Below, one piece after another: positions 1 to 5,573 of a stretch of DNA of 43,745 nucleotides (the first letter of the stretch is position 1; each line of letters begins with the position of its first letter). The notes beneath the pieces were generated by a model. The model was not told the origin of the DNA. It did no database searches and saw nothing but the letters and a program-made list of their open reading frames with translations. The stretch spans positions 1 through 43,745 of the forward strand of contig JBCCUL010000010.1 of the NCBI GenBank assembly GCA_039197065.1, given 5' to 3'. The stretch is from JANQPX01 sp039197065. GTDB lineage: Bacteria; Pseudomonadota; Alphaproteobacteria; Geminicoccales; Geminicoccaceae. Made by a program: the position numbers and the translations under genes.

Positions 1-168
1 ATTCGAATTGTACGTCCTTCAGATATCCATCCTGTTTCAGGATGGGTTGAAGATGAACGATGAGTATTCGCGAGGCCTGGCGGCATGCGTCCATTGTGCG
101 CATAGGAATTGCATCGGTGACCGTGTTGCCACTGGCCATCAGCCAAAGCGTAATCAACTTCGCAGCCA

Positions 169-360
169 TCAGCCTTCGACCCCATCTTGTTCGTCGTTGG
201 TCACCCTGACGACGTTGACTGTCGCGCATTTACCATCGCGATCTTCCTCACCGGGACAGTCTCGGACGTAGATCTTGGCGTCTTCAGGCTCACAGATTAC
301 GTGACCACCCGTAGGACAATCGTCTATTCCATAGGCGATGGAAATGAACTCCCGAATCAT
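169..360 (-). CDS. possible small cysteine-containing protein, 63 aa
   Basis: I do not recognise this protein. It is acidic and hydrophilic, has four cysteines (in DDCP, VICE, RDCP and GKCA contexts), no signal peptide and no membrane segment. The ATG is preceded by a GGGAG ribosome-binding site with 8 nt spacing, which is the main reason to list it. The region upstream (about 380-420) is AT-rich and could hold a promoter. The cysteines could bind a metal or form disulfides, but no family motif is visible. It may also be a chance frame, since the surrounding sequence is gene-poor. Confidence 0.35.
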   Translation of the reverse strand: MIREFISIAYGIDDCPTGGHVICEPEDAKIYVRDCPGEEDRDGKCATVNVVRVTNDEQDGVEG

Positions 361-876
361 ACTACATTCTCCCGTTGAGCGCGCTTTGATTGCTATTAAT
401 TATTGTATTTTTGATTGAATAACTGATAACGGCGCTAGAGGGCCTGCGCAACCGATCTTGATGAAATTAATGGAAAATTGATGTCGGATCGAATTTGAGC
501 ACGGGTCACTTCCGTCGAAACCAAATGTTCTACGTTGGAAGGCGCTAAAGCTATCCTTGAATACGGTTTTTCTCGGACGATCATGGAATGATCGATGAGT
601 TTGTCTCAAAGTGAGACAATCTGCTCGAGATCTGGAATCGGATGGAGTGGTCAGGCACCACAAAGAGAGAGGCCCGAGATGTGAGGATCGCCTCGGGCCC
701 AGTCGGGAGGTTCGCATCACATCGGGAAGTCGGCACACTACAGCGCAAAGGTTAGCGAACCGCTAAGAGCTCCGGCGCCATATTTGGATGGGCCAACGTT
801 CCGCAGTCCGAATTTAGAGCTCTGCCTCAGCACTGCCTAACCACGCCCCGTTCAGAAAACGATAATTTGCGTCGAC
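361..876. other. gene-poor stretch with three dyads
   Basis: No convincing gene is seen in these 516 bases. The part at 380-480 is clearly more AT-rich than the rest of the window. It holds three perfect dyads: GTCTCA-AAG-TGAGAC at 603-617, an 8-bp stem at 671-678/692-699, and TTAGCG-AAC-CGCTAA at 752-766. The second looks like a minus-strand terminator and is listed separately. The first and third are short 6-3-6 dyads of the kind bound by dimeric regulators, but nothing here identifies one. Confidence 0.5.
661..699 (-). terminator. terminator-like hairpin, minus strand
   Basis: Arms GGCCCGAG (671-678) and CTCGGGCC (692-699) pair perfectly around a 13-nt loop. Read on the minus strand the stem is followed by TCTCTCTTTG, a pyrimidine-rich tail as in intrinsic terminators. 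No minus-strand protein gene ends here, so it might close an untranslated RNA starting around 750-800. That RNA is inferred only. Confidence 0.4.
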
Positions 877-1704
877 TTGGGCCTTACTCCCTTGCCGCAC
901 CTTCGTGATAGAAGGGGTCGTTTCTTTGCAGAGGGAGATAGCGTCATCGGTGAACGTATATCGACAGTCATCTTCCTTGCGCTGCTCCTGTCAGCCTGCA
1001 GCGGAAAGCCATCATGGCTACCCAGTAGCAATCATGCCCTCAACGCCGCTTATCGGGCCGCGGTCGATCCTGCGACATGGCTGCCTGCAGCCGGTGCAGT
1101 TGCCTTCGGAGTAACAGGTCTGGACGATAACGTTGCAGACTGGGCGTCGGACGAGACGCCGCTCTTTGGCAACAAGGAGCGAGCCTCCGACGCCAGCGAT
1201 CATCTCCGCGACGGCCTTTTGTTGGGCACGGCAGCAACCGCGATGTTTGCGCCAGTCAATGGTGCTTATCGCGAGTTTCCAGGGCGCCGGCTCGCCGCCA
1301 ATGCTCTGGCCATCGTCAGTTCGGAGGAATCGGTCAAAGGCCTGAAAGATCTGGTTGGTAGGGAAAGACCGGATGAAAGCAATGACAAGAGTTTTCCCTC
1401 TGGCCATACGATCAAGGCCGTGACATCTGCAACCCTGATCCGCCGAAATCTTGCTTCTTCAACCCAGCCCTCGAGGTTCCGCACCAGCTTCAACGCCGCC
1501 GTGATCAGCGCGGGCGTTCTGACCGGATGGGCGAGGATTGAAGCCGACAAGCATTATCCATCTGATGTGCTGACGTCTGTCTCACTGGGCAATTTCTTCG
1601 CCCAGTTCTTCTATCGAGCCGTCGTCGATGATGAAGGTGCGTCAGCAGTCCAAGTCGCGGTCGAACCCGACCGTCTGATACTGACCTTCGGCAAGACCTT
1701 CTGA
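877..1704 (+). CDS. PAP2-family phosphatase, predicted lipoprotein
   Basis: This is a type 2 phosphatidic acid phosphatase/acid phosphatase family protein. It shows the three family motifs in order: K157-x6-RP165 (KDLVGRERP), PSGH at 174-177, and R220-x5-H226-x3-D230 (AR..KHYPSD), which hold the catalytic histidines and phosphate-binding residues. The family dephosphorylates lipid or small phosphoesters. A hydrophobic stretch ending in the lipobox LLSAC (Cys41) suggests an envelope lipoprotein. Unlike classical PAP2 enzymes, few strong membrane helices are seen. The 5' end is uncertain: the frame opens with TTG at 877, but the signal peptide begins about 25 residues later, after a GAGGGA sequence near 931, with no ATG or GTG in frame there. 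The substrate cannot be read from the sequence. Confidence 0.85.
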   Translation: MGLTPLPHLRDRRGRFFAEGDSVIGERISTVIFLALLLSACSGKPSWLPSSNHALNAAYRAAVDPATWLPAAGAVAFGVTGLDDNVADWASDETPLFGNKERASDASDHLRDGLLLGTAATAMFAPVNGAYREFPGRRLAANALAIVSSEESVKGLKDLVGRERPDESNDKSFPSGHTIKAVTSATLIRRNLASSTQPSRFRTSFNAAVISAGVLTGWARIEADKHYPSDVLTSVSLGNFFAQFFYRAVVDDEGASAVQVAVEPDRLILTFGKTF

Positions 1705-1796
1705 TATAGCCAACTCGATGCCGAACAGCGGCAAGGCTGCGATCGATGCGATCAGGCATAGGGGCAGGATGTGCATGTCGCCATGGTAGACGCGGT

Positions 1797-1815
1797 ATGG
1801 TTAACGGGATGTTAA
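1797..1815. promoter_or_regulatory. candidate CtrA-binding site
   Basis: ATGGTTAA at 1797-1804 is the reverse complement of the CtrA half-site TTAACCAT. A second TTAA lies at 1812-1815, giving exactly TTAA-N7-TTAA. CtrA is the alphaproteobacterial cell-cycle response regulator. The site sits between the PAP2 gene and the peptidoglycan-binding-like gene, about 165 bp before the latter's start. Binding is inferred from the motif alone. Confidence 0.5.
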
Positions 1816-1980
1816 AGGCGGCGACGCTGTCCTCACACTCTCGCAGCATCGATCCACGGCGGCCAATATAGGCAACTATATATCAAAACATCACTGGCAT
1901 TAGAGAAACAAAAGGTTGATCTCTACGCCGTGTTGGAGGTTTATTCCAGTTTGGCACATTTTTCGAAATGGGGCCCAACA

Positions 1981-2547
1981 ATGTCAAAAACTGCCGCCTC
2001 GATCGCCGTCGCCTTTGTCATCATGCTGACGAGCATGACAGCCACTGCACAGGAAAGCGCAACGCCCGAAGATGTTGCGATCGCGCAAGGCCTGCTGACG
2101 CGGCTGGGCTTCGATCCAGGACCAGTAAACGGCGTCAACAGCGATCGGACGAACCAAGCCATCCAAACGTTCCATGAGGTGCAAGGCATTGATTTGCCGC
2201 CTGGTGAGAGTGAGCTGCTATCGGCGATCGCGGTCAAGAACCTCATGACGGCTTTCGTCGGGCAATTGATGGAACCGCCGGAGTCCACATCAGACCTATT
2301 TCATGCGGCAACGGCAGGTGATGGCGACGCCGCCATTGAACTCGGCTTCATGTATTTCCAGGGCAATTCGGTCGCCGAAGATCCGATGCTGGCCTATCTT
2401 TGGTGGACCGTTGCCGAGAGCACCGGCACATCACGGGTCCTCAACCTGAAAGACTGGATCAAATCGTCCGGTAAGATCAGTGATCACGAAATCACCTGTG
2501 CCCGAAGACTCGTCGTGCTGCTCAGCGACGCTGTGCGCAGCCGATGA
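1981..2547 (+). CDS. secreted peptidoglycan-binding-like / Sel1-repeat protein
   Basis: Using the ATG at 1981 gives 188 aa starting with a clear signal peptide (MSKTAASIAVAFVIMLTS, cleavage near ATAQE). The frame is open back to a GTG at 1930, but that would bury the signal peptide. Residues about 30-75 resemble a PG_binding_1 domain (QGLLTRLGFDPGPVNG...TNQAIQTFHEVQG). Residues about 105-150 fit one Sel1-like repeat (AATAGDGDAAIELGFMYF...DPMLAYLWW). The protein is probably periplasmic and may touch the cell wall or a partner protein; no catalytic site is visible. A candidate CtrA site lies upstream, which would fit an envelope gene. Confidence 0.75.
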   Translation: MSKTAASIAVAFVIMLTSMTATAQESATPEDVAIAQGLLTRLGFDPGPVNGVNSDRTNQAIQTFHEVQGIDLPPGESELLSAIAVKNLMTAFVGQLMEPPESTSDLFHAATAGDGDAAIELGFMYFQGNSVAEDPMLAYLWWTVAESTGTSRVLNLKDWIKSSGKISDHEITCARRLVVLLSDAVRSR

Positions 2548-2799
2548 CGACTCCTCTCAACCACGGTGGCTAAGGTTCCAAATCGCAGTCATATTGGCAG
2601 CGGACTCGCCTTAAGATCTCCACCAAGCTGATCTTGGGTGGCACTGGCTCCAGATGTCCTTCGCCGAAAGACAGATCCCTCTCGGAATAGCCATGTACGA
2701 TTCCTTGCCGATTGCGGTGGCAATGTAGGCCGATCGGCCCAAGGGTTAAGGATGGAGGCGCAGGAGTCCTCTTCCTGTGCTCGAGAAAAGGAAGTCCTC

Positions 2800-3156
2800 A
2801 TGATCAACACCGAAGTGATCAAACCTGTTCTCATGGGCGCCGTTGGTGGCGCTGTAGCGCTTGCCATTGTCGGTTTCAGTTGGGGTGGCTGGGTCACCGG
2901 CGGCACGGCCGAGGCAATGGCCAAGAAACAAGCAAAGTCCGCGACTGTAGCGGCGCTGGCGCCGATCTGTGCAGCCAGGTTCCAGGCCGACGCTGGATTC
3001 GATGCTAAGCTGACCGAGCTCAATGAAACGCGGTCCTATCAGCGTTCTGCTTTCATCGAGAAAGGCGGATGGGCGACGATGCCTGGAAGCGAGAAGGGCG
3101 ATCGCGATGTCGCGAAGGCCTGCGCTGATATGATCATTGAAATGGCCGAAGCCTGA
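2800..3156 (+). CDS. small single-membrane-span protein, unknown function
   Basis: This 118-aa protein starts at the ATG at 2800, 6 nt after AAAAGGAAG. The frame is open further upstream (from 2638), but that part has no ribosome-binding site or membrane signal. Residues about 8-30 form one glycine-rich hydrophobic segment (GAVGGAVALAIVGFSWGGW). The rest is a soluble domain with the tract AALAPICAARF and a KGGWATMPGS motif. I recall similar small proteins as conserved hypotheticals in Alphaproteobacteria, without a known role. A hairpin at 3178-3211 follows the stop. Confidence 0.7.
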   Translation: MINTEVIKPVLMGAVGGAVALAIVGFSWGGWVTGGTAEAMAKKQAKSATVAALAPICAARFQADAGFDAKLTELNETRSYQRSAFIEKGGWATMPGSEKGDRDVAKACADMIIEMAEA

Positions 3157-3488
3157 TCTGAGCGGCTAAGCGAGAAAGGCAGGCCCTGCGCCGTGATGCG
3201 TGGGGCCTGTCGCTATTCGCCCAAGCATACGCGCTGGGCGCTGTCCCAAAGCCGGCGACAGCCATCCACTCAACAGCGCCGCCTCGGGGCGATGATGCGC
3301 TGCTGGTGATGGTGGTGGAGGGTAGAGGGAGCATGAGCTGATGGACGCCTTGTCCATCCCTGAATCTGCGCAAAGCACTCAAGAGGCTATAACCGGACAT
3401 CGCAACGCCAGAGCCAGTGATTTGTTGCCCCAGCTGCTGCCCCAGCACAGGAAGCAAAATTACCTTCCGTGCTAACCCATTGAAATGA
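3157..3488. other. intergenic region 3' of tRNA-Thr, no gene seen
   Basis: No supported gene in 332 bases. It holds a terminator-like hairpin (3178-3211), a second hairpin (3444-3473), and two copies of GCCCCAGC 12 bp apart (3427-3434 and 3439-3446). It flanks the 3' end of a tRNA gene, a common integration target, but no integrase and no second copy of the tRNA end is visible. Confidence 0.5.
3178..3211 (+). terminator. terminator-like hairpin after the 118-aa gene
   Basis: GGCAGGCCC (3178-3186) pairs with GGGCCTGTC (3203-3211) over 9 bp including one G-U pair. It begins 21 bp after the stop codon at 3156. The following sequence (GCTATTCG) is only weakly T-rich, so termination efficiency is uncertain. 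Confidence 0.45.
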
Positions 3489-3564
3489 TGGTGCCGGCGG
3501 CAGGACTTGAACCCGCAACCTCCCGCTTACAAGGCGGATGCTCTACCAGTTGAGCTACGCCGGC
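3489..3564 (-). tRNA. tRNA-Thr (anticodon TGT)
   Basis: The minus strand folds as a cloverleaf: acceptor GCCGGCG/CGCCGGC, D arm GCTC...GAGC, anticodon stem TCCGC/GCGGG around loop CTTGTAA, and T arm GCGGG-TTCAAGT-CCTGC. The discriminator is A and CCA is encoded (3489-3491). The anticodon TGT reads ACA (Thr). The gene is 76 nt including CCA. Confidence 0.95.
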
Positions 3565-3620
3565 TTGGCGTTCTTCGCGTTTTATGTGGGTTGGTAAGCG
3601 AATGCAAGCTTGTTCAAGCG

Positions 3621-4784
3621 TCAGTTGTCACCATCGCTTGATGCTGCCCTGGCATCCACTTCCACCAGCTGCTCATCGCGCAATCGGTAGCCGGTCTTTT
3701 CCGAGGCCGAGCCGTCCGCGTCGGGCAGGGTCAGCCAGATGACGCCCTTATCGATCTCCTCGACCCGCGCCTGCGCCGGTGGCGGGCCGACGTCGGTCAG
3801 GAGCTTGACGCTGGCCAGTTCGTAGCTGCCATCCGCGACCAGATAGCTCATCAGATATTGGCGATAGGCGGCCTGATCGGATTGATAGGCCAGAAACACC
3901 ACCGCATCGTCGCTGCCGTCATCATTCAGATCGCCACGCGCCGCGATCTCGATATCCGGCTCGACCTCCATCCACTCGCTGATGCGTTCAGCGTCCGCGG
4001 TAACCACGGCCTCGAGGCTTGTATCGGCGGCCGGAGACGGCGAGGCGGCGACCTCGTCCTCAACTTCGGCCTGGCTTTCCGGAGCGATGGATCGCGCAAC
4101 AGGCACGGCGGCTGGCTCCACCGCGGCCGTTTGCGGTTCCTCGGCACCGCAGTTCCAGCCTTCGCTGACCCATTTCTCGACGATCGTCTCCAGCCTGCGC
4201 GGGCAGAAGGTGGCGTCATGTTCCGCGCGCCAGAGAAGCTGGCCTTCCTTGGTCTGATCGCCATCCGACCAGTAGATCAGCTCGCATGGCCTGCCGGTGT
4301 TGGGGTTCTCGACCTCGACATTGATGCTGCGCACGTTGTCGCCCTGGCGGCATTGGCGGGTGGACAGGACGACCCTGCCACCGTCGGCTAGGGGTTCGTC
4401 GCTGACGCTGTCTGAGGGGCTTTCCTCACGGGCCTCGGCCTGCTGCTGGGGGATCGCGGCGGGCGCATTCGCATCTCTGACGACGTTCTGATCGGACGTC
4501 TTTTCGCAGGTCCAGCCGTCCTGTTCGAGTTCGCTCCTGGTTCTTTCGATGCGTGAAGGACAATAGGCGCGATCAAACTGCGCGCTGTAGAGCAGGGCGC
4601 GTTCACCGCGATCGTCTTCGGCGATCACATCGCAAGGAAGGGTATGTCCAGCCTTCTTGACCTCGACGGCGATGCGCAGGGATGAATCAAGTTTGCGGCA
4701 TTGATATTCAGCCGCCGCGGCTTCTCCGGCCGCCCATGCCGTCACGCAAGATGCGAGAAGCAGCGTTCTGAAAATCGAAGACAT
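3621..4784 (-). CDS. secreted protein with duplicated four-cysteine module
   Basis: I do not recognise the family. The 387-aa protein has a signal peptide (residues 1-25, cleavage near AAAAE). It then carries two related modules of about 70 residues: cysteines 29/51/75/93 and 145/167/194/212, each with a PC, an [YF]CP.R and a GW.C motif. The cysteine spacings are 22-24-18 and 22-27-18, which suggests a tandem duplication with two disulfides per module. A linker rich in Ala/Glu/Pro follows, and then a C-terminal domain with a calcium-loop-like tract (DLNDDGSDDAVV) resembling FG-GAP/VCBS-type segments. It is probably periplasmic or exported. It lies between tRNA-Thr and the formate dehydrogenase terminator and is probably its own unit. 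Confidence 0.75.
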   Translation of the reverse strand: MSSIFRTLLLASCVTAWAAGEAAAAEYQCRKLDSSLRIAVEVKKAGHTLPCDVIAEDDRGERALLYSAQFDRAYCPSRIERTRSELEQDGWTCEKTSDQNVVRDANAPAAIPQQQAEAREESPSDSVSDEPLADGGRVVLSTRQCRQGDNVRSINVEVENPNTGRPCELIYWSDGDQTKEGQLLWRAEHDATFCPRRLETIVEKWVSEGWNCGAEEPQTAAVEPAAVPVARSIAPESQAEVEDEVAASPSPAADTSLEAVVTADAERISEWMEVEPDIEIAARGDLNDDGSDDAVVFLAYQSDQAAYRQYLMSYLVADGSYELASVKLLTDVGPPPAQARVEEIDKGVIWLTLPDADGSASEKTGYRLRDEQLVEVDARAASSDGDN

Positions 4785-4908
4785 TCAAGACCTCGTGTTC
4801 GCATATACCCTACCGATACAGGGAGGAATCAGCTGCATAGCACAGTTTTTTCGACGAATCGACTAAGGAAGCCAGGGAAACGGGACGCCGGACGGCAATC
4901 CCGAAACG

Positions 4909-4933
4909 AAAAAGAGGCGGCAGAAGCCGCCTC
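4909..4933 (-). terminator. intrinsic terminator after fdhB
   Basis: GAGGCGGC (4914-4921) and GCCGCCTC (4926-4933) form a perfect 8-bp stem with an AGAA loop (TTCT on the minus strand). On the minus strand the stem is followed by TTTTTCGTTTCG. It lies about 30 bp after the fdhB stop and closes the formate dehydrogenase transcript. Confidence 0.9.
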
Positions 4934-4961
4934 GTTCTCTTCAGCCTGACGTCAGGTCAGA

Positions 4962-5561
4962 TCAGCTGTCGCCCTTCATCTGATAGGCCGTGCCCCAGCC
5001 CCAGGCGCCAGAGCCGAAGCCGCGGGCGACGACGCGCTCGCGGTAGATGTCGGAGAGCACGTCGCCGTCACCGCCCAGGAGCGCCTTGGTGGCGCACATT
5101 TCGGCACAGAGCGGCAGCTTGCCCTCGGCGAGACGATTGCGGCCATATTTCGAGAACTCCTCGGACGAGTTGTTCTCTTCAGGACCGCCCGCGCAAAACG
5201 TGCACTTGTCCATCTTGCCTCTAGAGCCGTAATTGCCGGCCTGCGGGAACTGCGGCGCGCCGAACGGGCAGGCGTAGAAGCAGTAGCCACAGCCGATGCA
5301 GAGGTCCTTGGAGTGGAGAACCACACCCTCGTCGGTCTGATAGAAGCAGTCCACCGGGCAGACGGCCATGCAGGGCGCGTCCGAGCAGTGCATGCAGGCG
5401 ACCGAGATCGAGCGCTCGCCCGGCTCGCCGTCATTGATGGTGACGACGCGCCGCCGGTTGATGCCCCAGGGCACCTCGTTCTCGTTCTTGCAGGCGGTGA
5501 CGCAGGCATTGCACTCGATGCAGCGCTCGGCGTCGCAAAGGAATCGCATTCTTGCACCCAT
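4962..5561 (-). CDS. fdhB: formate dehydrogenase iron-sulfur (beta) subunit
   Basis: This 199-aa ferredoxin-type subunit passes electrons from the FdhA active site. Four [4Fe-4S] ligand groups are visible: C14/17/20/24, C56/59/64/68, C88/91/94/98 and C120/123/152/156, the last split as in the DMSO-reductase/FDH beta family. There is no signal peptide, as expected for a subunit exported together with a Tat-bearing partner. There is no C-terminal membrane anchor, so membrane attachment would need a separate cytochrome subunit. It begins 12 bp after the fdhA stop and is clearly co-transcribed. The next gene downstream is past a terminator and is not a cytochrome b. Confidence 0.93.
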   Translation of the reverse strand: MGARMRFLCDAERCIECNACVTACKNENEVPWGINRRRVVTINDGEPGERSISVACMHCSDAPCMAVCPVDCFYQTDEGVVLHSKDLCIGCGYCFYACPFGAPQFPQAGNYGSRGKMDKCTFCAGGPEENNSSEEFSKYGRNRLAEGKLPLCAEMCATKALLGGDGDVLSDIYRERVVARGFGSGAWGWGTAYQMKGDS

Positions 5562-5573
5562 GGTCTAGCTCCC

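Noticed and set aside
60..209. 49-codon frame from ATG at 60 with a hydrophobic middle
   Set aside because: Weak ribosome-binding site, no recognisable motif, and it competes with other frames in gene-poor DNA.
645..660. GTGGT-CAGGC-ACCAC as a third copy of the stop-codon hairpin element
   Set aside because: The spacer is 5 rather than 3 and the flanking TCATTTG and TAG are missing.
400..738. 112-aa minus-strand frame
   Set aside because: Runs through the terminator-like hairpin and dyads, basic and low-complexity, no start signal.
3157..3480. 107-aa minus-strand frame beside the tRNA as an integrase remnant
   Set aside because: No tyrosine-recombinase motifs; the frame is low-complexity and likely chance.
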